In this document: positions 1-6,839 of the stretch, in pieces
How positions within the stretch are numbered: the stretch's first letter is position 1
Layout of the letters: each line of letters opens with the position of its first letter
DNA from: CAYWKU01 sp964459325
GTDB taxonomy: Bacteria > RBG-13-61-14 > CAYWKU01
Direction of reading: 5' to 3'
DNA length: 25,343 bases
Assembly: GCA_964459325.1 (NCBI GenBank)
Contig: CAYWKU010000047.1
Span: 1-25,343, forward strand
Made by a program: the position numbers and the translations under genes
Notes under the pieces: generated by a model
Seen by the model: only the letters and a program-made list of their open reading frames with translations
Database searches by the model: none
What the model was told of the DNA's origin: nothing

Positions 1-1063
1 TTTCGGGTGTTAAGGTGAGCGGTTTCAATCCACGCCCCCTGCGCGGGGGGCGACCGGCTCATATGGTGCGGGCGACGACCAGTTCTATGTTTCAATCCAC
101 GCCCCCTGCGCGGGGGGCGACCCCCACGGAGGGCTTTACGGGCTTGGTGTCGGTTGTTTCAATCCACGCCCCCTGCGCGGGGGGCGACGCGGCTGGTGGT
201 GCGGCAGGGGAAAGGATCTAAGGTTTCAATCCACGCCCCCTGCGCGGGGGGCGACGCCGAGATGATGATACTTGGAAGGTGGCAGTTTATGTTTCAATCC
301 ACGCCCCCTGCGCGGGGGGCGACACACATACTCTCGAATTTGCTGCATGGCTTGCGATGTTTCAATCCACGCCCCCTGCGCGGGGGGCGACATCTCCATG
401 GACTGGATGGCATAATCCCCATTCAGTTTCAATCCACGCCCCCTGCGCGGGGGGCGACGCCGATGATGGAACGCGTAGTCCCGGCGGGTATGGTTTCAAT
501 CCACGCCCCCTGCGCGGGGGGCGACCCGCAGCGGCGTCGTTTATGACTTGGGAATAAAGGGTTTCAATCCACGCCCCCTGCGCGGGGGGCGACGAGACAC
601 CACCGACCGTTACCGCCTCATCGAATTGTTTCAATCCACGCCCCCTGCGCGGGGGGCGACCTCCGAGCCTTCGGCCTTGACCTCATCTCCCTGCCGGTTT
701 CAATCCACGCCCCCTGCGCGGGGGGCGACACCGATTGGCAGCAGGTGAAAACCGAGACAAGTGTTTCAATCCACGCCCCCTGCGCGGGGGGCGACGGCCG
801 AGGCGGCTATCACCGCGGGCATAGAGGGCGTTTCAATCCACGCCCCCTGCGCGGGGGGCGACCCGGGAGCATCATCTTCTCGGCCACGTCCGGGAATGTT
901 TCAATCCACGCCCCCTGCGCGGGGGGCGACTTCATCGGGGCATCTGCGGCTGGACAACCGGGATGTTTCAATCCACGCCCCCTGCGCGGGGGGCGACTCA
1001 GGCGGCCATGCGGCAGTACCTCACAAGCGAGTTTCAATCCACGCCCCCTGCGCGGGGGGCGAC
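1..1063 (-). CRISPR. Type I-C CRISPR array, at least 16 repeats, truncated by the window start
   Basis: Sixteen copies of a 33-nt repeat start at 22, 89, 156, 223, 291, 359, 426, 493, 561, 628, 697, 763, 830, 898, 965 and 1031, and all look identical. On the minus strand the repeat begins GTCGCCCCCC and ends GTGGATTGAAAC, the usual type I-C form. Its centre pairs CGCCCCC with GGGGGCG around a short loop. The 15 complete spacers are 33-36 nt; bases 1-21 are part of another spacer, so the array continues outside the window. The cas operon, leader and array all point the same way, so the newest spacers should be near 1030. With no cas6 present, cutting just after the hairpin by Cas5c would leave an 11-nt handle ending in GAAAC (family knowledge). 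The lack of a degenerate repeat agrees with the trailer end lying off the window. Confidence 0.98.
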
Positions 1064-1251
1064 TGCATGCCTATTGAACCCTGTTTATAGCAGCGTAAAA
1101 AGGCAGCATTTCGCGAAACAAAGAAACACAGAATGTATGCACTATGAAATTTTCAAAGAACGGGCAAGGAAAGCTACTGTTCATGCGAATTTTAAGAGAT
1201 CGCGAACCTCCATGGAAAAGAACGGGAGCTAAGGATTCGCGTAGCTTTGAT
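1064..1251 (-). promoter_or_regulatory. CRISPR leader with possible extended -10 promoter
   Basis: This 188-bp non-coding, AT-rich stretch lies between the cas2 stop and the first repeat, the position expected of a leader. On the minus strand an extended -10 (TGC then TATAAA, plus coordinates 1084-1089) lies about 20 nt before the first repeat. No good -35 sits at the right distance, so the promoter assignment is tentative. Transcription from it would read straight into the array. Integration-host or Cas1-Cas2 anchoring motifs cannot be recognised by eye. Confidence 0.65.
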
Positions 1252-1542
1252 TTAAACAACAAGAGGACCCTCCGGATCATATGATGGCTTGGCGCCGATA
1301 TGTTCAACACGATGGCGCCAATTATTACCTAGGAAATAGAAACGAAGGCTATCGGTCTCATCATCTATTTCATCGATCAACCGTTGTCTGAAAGCCGTCC
1401 ACTGAGCCATATCGACTAGACATTCAAACACGGATTTCTGAACTCGTTGCCCCATGTTTTCGCATTTTTTGGCGACATGACGAAGCCTCTTCCGGCCTTC
1501 GGGAGTCTCGGTATTCACATCATAAGTTACTAGTACCATCAT
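1252..1542 (-). CDS. cas2: CRISPR-associated endoribonuclease Cas2
   Basis: This 96-aa protein has the length and pattern of type I-C Cas2. The N-terminal beta strand MMVLVTYDVNT carries the conserved Asp, followed by a helix (GRKRLRHVAKKC) and the QKSVFECLVD strand of the ferredoxin-like fold. Cas2 forms the dimeric centre of the Cas1-Cas2 integrase that inserts new spacers at the leader end. The gene begins 6 nt after the cas1 stop and is the last of the operon, followed by the leader. Two adjacent ATG codons (1542 and 1539) could both serve as start; a GGAG lies about 10 nt upstream. Confidence 0.97.
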   Translation of the reverse strand: MMVLVTYDVNTETPEGRKRLRHVAKKCENMGQRVQKSVFECLVDMAQWTAFRQRLIDEIDDETDSLRFYFLGNNWRHRVEHIGAKPSYDPEGPLVV

Positions 1543-1548
1543 CTTGCA

Positions 1549-2580
1549 TCATCTCCAAAGAAAGGGCGGGTAGCCATCAATATCACCTCTGATAAAACGA
1601 GAAAAAAGCATGGCTTGCACATGCGGAAGCAAACCTATCGCGATCTTCTCTTTAACAAATGGATGAAATATCTCTTCCTGCTTCCGTTTCTGATACGCGA
1701 CTAATAGCGACTTGCGAGTACCATCGTCCATTAGAACCGCGTTAGATTCGGTCTTCCTGAATCCTTTGGCCTTGACCTGCTGGCGATTGACCAGCGAAAG
1801 CGCTAATCGATCGGCCATAAAGGGCCGCAACTCTTCCATGAGATCCAAGGCCAATCCAGGTCTTCCCGGTCGATCACGGTGAAGGAAGCCGACCGCTGGA
1901 TCCAAACCTACTCCTTCCAGAGCAGACGCTACATCATGCACCAGGATTGCATATAGAAACGAAAGAAGAGCGTTCATGTTGTCCATTGGAGGCCGACGAC
2001 TGCGTTCATGAAAAACGAAATCCTCCTTCTGGGCAGTGATCAGGTGGTTGAAGACGGAAAAATACATCCGCGCGGCCTCGCCTTCATAACCTCTTGCTGT
2101 ATCAAGAACTACTTTGTTTTGTAGGTTATTGGCTATCCGCATCAAATGATCGCTCGCCTCTCTAAGCGATTTGTTGTCAATCTTATCCTGATGGTCGCGT
2201 TGCGCCCTCAAGAGCACAGTCCTGCAGTTGGCAACCTTACCGATCAAGAGACTCCGGGCGATGCTTGCTGTGACCTCCGAATCATCAGCCCAGCGATATT
2301 GCTCTCGCCGGAGCAAAACATTACCCGATACAGGCCCCTGCACACGGCCCCAGAATTTACCATATTCGCTCAAGAAAGAGATTGTGACATTCCGTTCCCC
2401 ACATAATTGCATAAGCGGCGGGCTGCAACCGACCTGTCCGAAACAGATAATGCCATCTAAGGTGTGGATAGGAACACGCAATTTTGTTTCCCTCTCGACC
2501 CTAACCAGGACCGTCTCGCCTTCTCGAGCCAGATAGGATCCCTGGCTGGTTATATATAGGGTATTAAGGAGATGCTTCAT
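1549..2580 (-). CDS. cas1: CRISPR-associated endonuclease Cas1, type I-C
   Basis: Cas1 is the metal-dependent integrase that joins prespacers to the leader-proximal repeat. From the ATG at 2580 the protein is 343 aa, the usual Cas1c length, beginning MKHLLNTLYIT. This start has a GGAAGGA ribosome binding site about 8 nt upstream; the open frame extends to 2610, but that ATG is less likely. The catalytic triad is recognisable: Glu in GYEGEAARMYF, His in GFLHRDRPG, and acidic residues in LDLMEELRP. The chosen start overlaps the end of cas4 by 17 nt, suggesting coupled translation. Cas4 next door should trim prespacers and define the PAM. Confidence 0.97.
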   Translation of the reverse strand: MKHLLNTLYITSQGSYLAREGETVLVRVERETKLRVPIHTLDGIICFGQVGCSPPLMQLCGERNVTISFLSEYGKFWGRVQGPVSGNVLLRREQYRWADDSEVTASIARSLLIGKVANCRTVLLRAQRDHQDKIDNKSLREASDHLMRIANNLQNKVVLDTARGYEGEAARMYFSVFNHLITAQKEDFVFHERSRRPPMDNMNALLSFLYAILVHDVASALEGVGLDPAVGFLHRDRPGRPGLALDLMEELRPFMADRLALSLVNRQQVKAKGFRKTESNAVLMDDGTRKSLLVAYQKRKQEEIFHPFVKEKIAIGLLPHVQAMLFSRFIRGDIDGYPPFLWR

Positions 2581-3268
2581 TGCATAATCCTTCCGGAGCG
2601 CGGATCGCATCAGCCATATATTTCTCGATGTTTTGTCGTTTCCCTGTAGTCTTGGGCACGCATATATCCTCTAATGAACAGCTGCCGCATTTTTTCGAAA
2701 AACGAGCCACTGGAGTCGTTCCTTGCCTAATAAGCTCATGCAGCCTGGCTGCCGCCGCCATCGTTTCACGACGAAGACCCCCTGTAAATGCGACATCCAG
2801 CCTGCGCCCCGTCTTCCCGTAATAGATGGCACCCGTCGGGATGACGGCCTTCAGCATCTCCTCCAGACATATTGCCTGGCCACATAATTGCACCTCATAG
2901 CCTTTCTCATGGCGAAGCCTGCCTCTCTTATACTCAATTGGGAAAGCTACCCATAATCCCGGAACGCCTTGCAGCCGGATCCCGCCGCTTGCTTGTTCCT
3001 GTTCCTGGGTCATGCGATGGAACTCCACTACGTCCGCCTTGCCGGAGAGACCCAGCCTCAAGGATCGTAAGGGAACGGCACGCGCTATTCTTGTGTTTCC
3101 TCGGGACTCGGTCTCAGATTCATGGCTTCGCTCATGAAAGTGGAGCCCTTCAACAGTATACGGATTCTCGTCCCAGAGCCCCTCGATGTAAATGAGCGCT
3201 GCCCTCCGCTCGCAGAATAACAGGTGCTGCAGCGCTGAAAGCGGCAGGAGTTCCTCTTCGGAATACAT
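2564..3268 (-). CDS. cas4: CRISPR-associated exonuclease Cas4
   Basis: This 234-aa RecB-family nuclease carries an iron-sulfur cluster. The four cluster cysteines are visible: Cys19 (LLFCERR) near the N-terminus and Cys194, Cys197 and Cys203 in CGSCSLEDIC near the C-terminus. The RecB motif around IEYKRGR supplies Glu and Lys for catalysis. Cas4 processes 3' overhangs of prespacers and sets PAM orientation together with Cas1-Cas2. It starts 20 nt after cas7c and its end overlaps cas1, the standard I-C order. The start has an AAGG-type ribosome binding site only about 3-4 nt away, so initiation may depend on upstream translation. Confidence 0.96.
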   Translation of the reverse strand: MYSEEELLPLSALQHLLFCERRAALIYIEGLWDENPYTVEGLHFHERSHESETESRGNTRIARAVPLRSLRLGLSGKADVVEFHRMTQEQEQASGGIRLQGVPGLWVAFPIEYKRGRLRHEKGYEVQLCGQAICLEEMLKAVIPTGAIYYGKTGRRLDVAFTGGLRRETMAAAARLHELIRQGTTPVARFSKKCGSCSLEDICVPKTTGKRQNIEKYMADAIRAPEGLCNEASP

Positions 3269-3288
3269 AGCCTTGCTTTAAGCCGTTT

Positions 3289-4317
3289 CTACTTCGTGAC
3301 CACGTTATCCGGCACAGAGCCCCAGACGATTTCCGCTTTTCCGCCTTCGCCGGTAACGATGAAGCCCGCTTCAACCCCGTTCGGGAGCTTGTTCTTATTG
3401 AAACAAACCGTGTAATCGCTGAAAGAACGAGGCGCATCAACGCCGTCTTTTCTATTGATTTCAATGAGGTCGAACAACTTATGGGCCGGAGCGCAGCCAA
3501 GCATGGCCTGCTGTTCACGCTGTTGCTCGTCACTGTCCGTTCCAACATGCTTGAAGACAAAGATAGGTTCGCGAACCGACATCATTCCCTTGCTCGCGGA
3601 ACGATCATGTTCATACATCTTCAGCAAGGCTTCCCAAAAGAGGTCCAGATCCCCTTCGGAAAAGCATGTGCCACCATCTTCTTGGGCAAGGTAGGCGCTG
3701 ATAAAGCCCTTAGCGACGTAAAGGCCGTAGGGTATCAGCGCTTTCCTTCCCATAGTGCGAAGTTTATCCTCCGGCTGCTCTGCCTCCCATTTCAGGTAGT
3801 CTTCGCTAGACTTTGCGCCCTTAACCGTATCCGCTACCGCCATACGAGTTATCGAGACGTCAAGAGACAGTATAGGGTCCACGGACTGCGCGAAGGAAAA
3901 TTGAACTGGTCCCCTCACCTGGCCGGCGTTTGGCCCAGTGCTCATAACAGCGCCGAAGGTGCGGACGTCATAGAAGTTCTTGCACATCCATTCACGGGCC
4001 AATTCGACCTTTTTCTTGTCCGCGCCTTTCGTGCTATCCCCTGAAAACCCGCCCTCCGTCTCCTCATGAGCCTTGACTATGGGGCGGTTGAGATTCGTTG
4101 CATGTTCGACGAAAATCGCAAAGGGCGCCCGGTTTCCCTTCGCTATCTGAACATAGTTGCGCACCCTTCTCTTGAGAGCAACATCTGAAACCAAACCTCG
4201 CATGTCTTCCGGGTCGATGCGAGGAGCGTTCCCGGAATCCGGGTCGCCGTTCGGATTGCCGTTCTCGCAATCAAACAGCAGCAGGAACTCATAGCGATTT
4301 TTGATAGTGCTATTCAT
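3289..4317 (-). CDS. cas7c: Type I-C Cascade backbone protein Cas7c (Csd2)
   Basis: Cas7c polymerises along the crRNA to form the Cascade backbone. The start at 4317 (MNSTIKNRYEFLLLFD) is set by a strong AAGGAGGT site 5 nt upstream; the frame is open to 4392, but the extra codons lie inside cas8c and lack a binding site. This gives 342 aa, slightly above the usual Csd2 size. Visible family hallmarks are FDCENGNPNGDPDSGNAPR at the N-terminus, then the RGLVSDVALKRRVRNYVQ segment and FGAVMSTGPNAGQVRGPVQ. The start overlaps the cas8c stop by 8 nt (ATGAATAG). Confidence 0.96.
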   Translation of the reverse strand: MNSTIKNRYEFLLLFDCENGNPNGDPDSGNAPRIDPEDMRGLVSDVALKRRVRNYVQIAKGNRAPFAIFVEHATNLNRPIVKAHEETEGGFSGDSTKGADKKKVELAREWMCKNFYDVRTFGAVMSTGPNAGQVRGPVQFSFAQSVDPILSLDVSITRMAVADTVKGAKSSEDYLKWEAEQPEDKLRTMGRKALIPYGLYVAKGFISAYLAQEDGGTCFSEGDLDLFWEALLKMYEHDRSASKGMMSVREPIFVFKHVGTDSDEQQREQQAMLGCAPAHKLFDLIEINRKDGVDAPRSFSDYTVCFNKNKLPNGVEAGFIVTGEGGKAEIVWGSVPDNVVTK

Positions 4318-4717
4318 TATTGACCTCCTTGTCCGTATCCTCGTCTTCATTCTTTTTCTTACGCATGTCGGCGAGCTGTTGATAATATCCAAGAGCGAAT
4401 AAGCTTTGCTCTTCCAGGTTCAAAGTCCTGGGCATTCCCGCCTGAAAGTTGCTCCACACCTGCGACAGCAGATCCTCATACCAGCGAGCTAAGCCGGGGC
4501 TGAGTTTGTTCAAATGGAATTGGCTGGTTCTCGTCAACCGGCCCAAGACGAGAGACGGAGTAGTGCTGGCGGCGGCGTAATAGCGCTGCACCACTCCTGC
4601 ACCAACATCCCCCAGGGCGCTTCGCTGTAATCCGGTGAGTATCGCCATCAGCCTCCCGCACTGGTAGGCGGGGTTCGGGTATCCTTCGGCTAATTCGGGT
4701 TTTAAGACATCCGCCAT
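4310..4717 (-). CDS. cas11c: Nested small subunit Cas11c from an internal start in cas8c
   Basis: Inside cas8c an AGGAGGT (plus coordinates 4724-4730) stands 6 nt before an in-frame ATG at 4717. This is as strong as any ribosome binding site in the operon. It would yield a 135-aa helical protein beginning MADVLKPELAEGYPNP and sharing the cas8c stop. Type I-C systems are known to make Cas11c by internal translation of the cas8c 3' end, and Cas11c lines the Cascade belly and stabilises the R-loop. Size, position and signal all match, but the product is inferred from sequence only. Confidence 0.82.
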   Translation of the reverse strand: MADVLKPELAEGYPNPAYQCGRLMAILTGLQRSALGDVGAGVVQRYYAAASTTPSLVLGRLTRTSQFHLNKLSPGLARWYEDLLSQVWSNFQAGMPRTLNLEEQSLFALGYYQQLADMRKKKNEDEDTDKEVNNE

Positions 4718-6067
4718 AGTGTTACCTCCTGTCAGTTGGTGTTTCCTCAAGTGATACGCTTTGATTAACCCCATGCGAGCGTGATTAAAAGGATTGTTGT
4801 GGATGATGTCCATTTTGGCTCGGATCAAAGCAGCGGCGAGCGCGCTTCGAGGTATCGGCTCTCCCCTGATCGCTACCCGCCACAGCTTCGTTACTTGGGG
4901 GGCCGGTACATCTGCCAGATCTCTAACCGTTCCGCCGAGGACCGCTAAAATTTTTGGGTCTTTGGCGAGGCAGCCTCCGTCACGATGAATAATGGCGAGG
5001 TCTTCAAACCATTTACCAACATTGGCGACCAGCGCTTCAAATCGGCCTTCCATCCAATCTCGTACCATCACTCTCCCGCTGGCGCCTGAAAGAGTAAGAG
5101 CATAATAGTAGTTGCTTTGCAGGTCTTTTCGCTCGCCGCTCCTTATACTTGCCAGCATTCTTTTTGCCTTTTCTTGAGCGTTCATCTCCTCCTCGAACTG
5201 TCCTTGCTCAAGCCATGGCAAAGGATCATCATCAGGTGCGATCCTTTTCTTGAACCAATGGATCACCTTAGCCCCAGCAATTCGAGTTCCATAATCACCG
5301 AGCAAATGGTTCAGCGCCGCTCTATATGCCGCCGCCGCTTGCTCCGAGACCGCGGCATTCGCCGATTGCTCGAGCCCGTATGACCTGGAAGAGTCCTTGT
5401 CGAAACCTATGAATACGTCTCCCTGAGAATTGCCTCCGACGCCGGCCAGCCCGCTTATCTTGGGATGAGTCAATGCCGGCTCAACCAATTCACCGGTGGC
5501 AAAACAACGCATCTCATTACCAGGCTTTGCTTCCTTCCCCAGAGACGCTTCTCTGAATTCTCGCCACCAGTTATGCCAGGTATCCGATTCCAAGGGAAAG
5601 CTTCCGCCGATTCTAATGGTGGCTTTTTCGGTATCGCGGGCTTTCAGGTCCGAAAGACGCATCCTGATTATTTCCAGAGAGGACTCGCTTGAAAGCTCTT
5701 CCGCTATCTTTTCCAGTCGAGGAATGACGATACTTGCTTTTTTCAATAGGTCAACGAAGTAATCGTGGCGCTCATGTGTCTTCTGCTCTTCGCCGTTTTT
5801 TCCATAGAGTGTAGCAACGCCCGTGGTCTCGGAAAGAAAATGGCTCCTGATGCCGTCTTTTCTGACCATTTCAGCCTGGCTGAGATCGGGGCACTTTTCA
5901 AAACGTCTGCCTGGATTCCTGCGCTGCTCCGTATCCCCAAGCTTTATCACGTCGACGAACTCCCCCGCTTCGTCGAAGACCAAAGCCCATTGGATCATTT
6001 TTGGAGCGAATCCGGGTTCGGTTACCAAGCCGTGATCCTCCGCATATTTGAGCATCAATTCCAGCAT
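4310..6067 (-). CDS. cas8c: Type I-C Cascade large subunit Cas8c (Csd1)
   Basis: This 585-aa protein has the length and layout of Cas8c/Csd1, the subunit that reads the PAM and holds the non-target strand. The start ATG overlaps the cas5c stop by one base (TAATG) and has a GGAGGT site 8 nt upstream. Recognisable segments include MLELMLKYAEDHGL at the N-terminus, CFATGELVEPALTHPKI in the middle and a helical C-terminal part from about residue 451. That C-terminal part has its own start signal (see cas11c). The last residues are highly charged (MRKKKNEDEDTDKE). Confidence 0.96.
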   Translation of the reverse strand: MLELMLKYAEDHGLVTEPGFAPKMIQWALVFDEAGEFVDVIKLGDTEQRRNPGRRFEKCPDLSQAEMVRKDGIRSHFLSETTGVATLYGKNGEEQKTHERHDYFVDLLKKASIVIPRLEKIAEELSSESSLEIIRMRLSDLKARDTEKATIRIGGSFPLESDTWHNWWREFREASLGKEAKPGNEMRCFATGELVEPALTHPKISGLAGVGGNSQGDVFIGFDKDSSRSYGLEQSANAAVSEQAAAAYRAALNHLLGDYGTRIAGAKVIHWFKKRIAPDDDPLPWLEQGQFEEEMNAQEKAKRMLASIRSGERKDLQSNYYYALTLSGASGRVMVRDWMEGRFEALVANVGKWFEDLAIIHRDGGCLAKDPKILAVLGGTVRDLADVPAPQVTKLWRVAIRGEPIPRSALAAALIRAKMDIIHNNPFNHARMGLIKAYHLRKHQLTGGNTMADVLKPELAEGYPNPAYQCGRLMAILTGLQRSALGDVGAGVVQRYYAAASTTPSLVLGRLTRTSQFHLNKLSPGLARWYEDLLSQVWSNFQAGMPRTLNLEEQSLFALGYYQQLADMRKKKNEDEDTDKEVNNE

Positions 6068-6819
6068 TAGTATTTACCTCCATTGCCCTTGAGCACTTCA
6101 TCATTTTCGTATTCGGGAACCAGCATGACTCCGTTCTTCACGCCGGCGCGGAAGAGGCTTATCCGGGGCTGGTCCGTGCTGAGTCCCGGTTTCGAGAGAT
6201 CAAATACGTCATACAGCATCAGTCCAATGTCCAGATTCAAAGGTAGCGGTTCGCCGACTTGAGCTCCGACTTCCACTAGACTGAAAAAGCAGGGGAATTC
6301 GCGGCAACCGAAGTAAGGCTGATAGATGCATTTGCCCTGGGAAGCTCGCCTGCGGAACTGAGCCTCCATTCCTTGAAGCCGGTCTTCATGCCCCGGCCAA
6401 GGTCTAATCTCGGCATGCAGCCGGTAACGCACATTCTTCAGGGCCATGGTCTGCCGCTGGGTTCGACCCTGCTGATCGGTGCCCAGCATGCTTTTCGTGC
6501 CGTCAGCCCAGATCGGTTCCGGCTCTTTCTTACCCTTAACCCACTCCATTATTGTCCTCGTGCTGGGCGCCTTGTCCTTGACCTCGTTTCGCCTCAGCGC
6601 CACATATTTTGGTACAGCCAATACCTCGACCTTTGTCACCTGCCAGCGGAACTCGGCCTTTGCCGGATCCTTGTTCGGCTTGCAGTAAATGGCGTCAAAA
6701 ATCCCCCTTGCCGCCGAGGGCGTAATAATAGGGTAACTGAACCTCTCCACTTTCAGTTCGGGCCGTGTAAAACAGGCAAAATCGCCCCAGACTTCCAGGG
6801 CCTGATCCTTTGGTTTCAT
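6067..6819 (-). CDS. cas5c: Cas5c (Cas5d), crRNA-processing endoribonuclease
   Basis: In type I-C, Cas5c replaces Cas6: it cuts the pre-crRNA at the repeat hairpin and then caps the 5' handle in Cascade. The N-terminus MKPKDQALEVWGDFACFTRP and the following FSYPIITPSAARGIFDAIY are typical of this RAMP family. The start at 6819 gives 250 aa and has a GAGGGA site 6 nt upstream. An upstream ATG at 6843 overlaps the cas3 stop as ATGA but has no binding site, and the frame is open to 6855. The stop overlaps the cas8c start by one base. No cas6 is seen in the locus, which agrees with this role. Confidence 0.95.
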   Translation of the reverse strand: MKPKDQALEVWGDFACFTRPELKVERFSYPIITPSAARGIFDAIYCKPNKDPAKAEFRWQVTKVEVLAVPKYVALRRNEVKDKAPSTRTIMEWVKGKKEPEPIWADGTKSMLGTDQQGRTQRQTMALKNVRYRLHAEIRPWPGHEDRLQGMEAQFRRRASQGKCIYQPYFGCREFPCFFSLVEVGAQVGEPLPLNLDIGLMLYDVFDLSKPGLSTDQPRISLFRAGVKNGVMLVPEYENDEVLKGNGGKY

Positions 6820-6839
6820 GGCGTATCCCTCTTTCTCAC

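Noticed and set aside
15..1232. Many overlapping frames on both strands across the CRISPR array
   Set aside because: They translate the repeat over and over (FQSTPPARGAT, VSIHAPCAGGD, FNPRPLRGGR). The repeat has no stop in several frames, so these are not genes.
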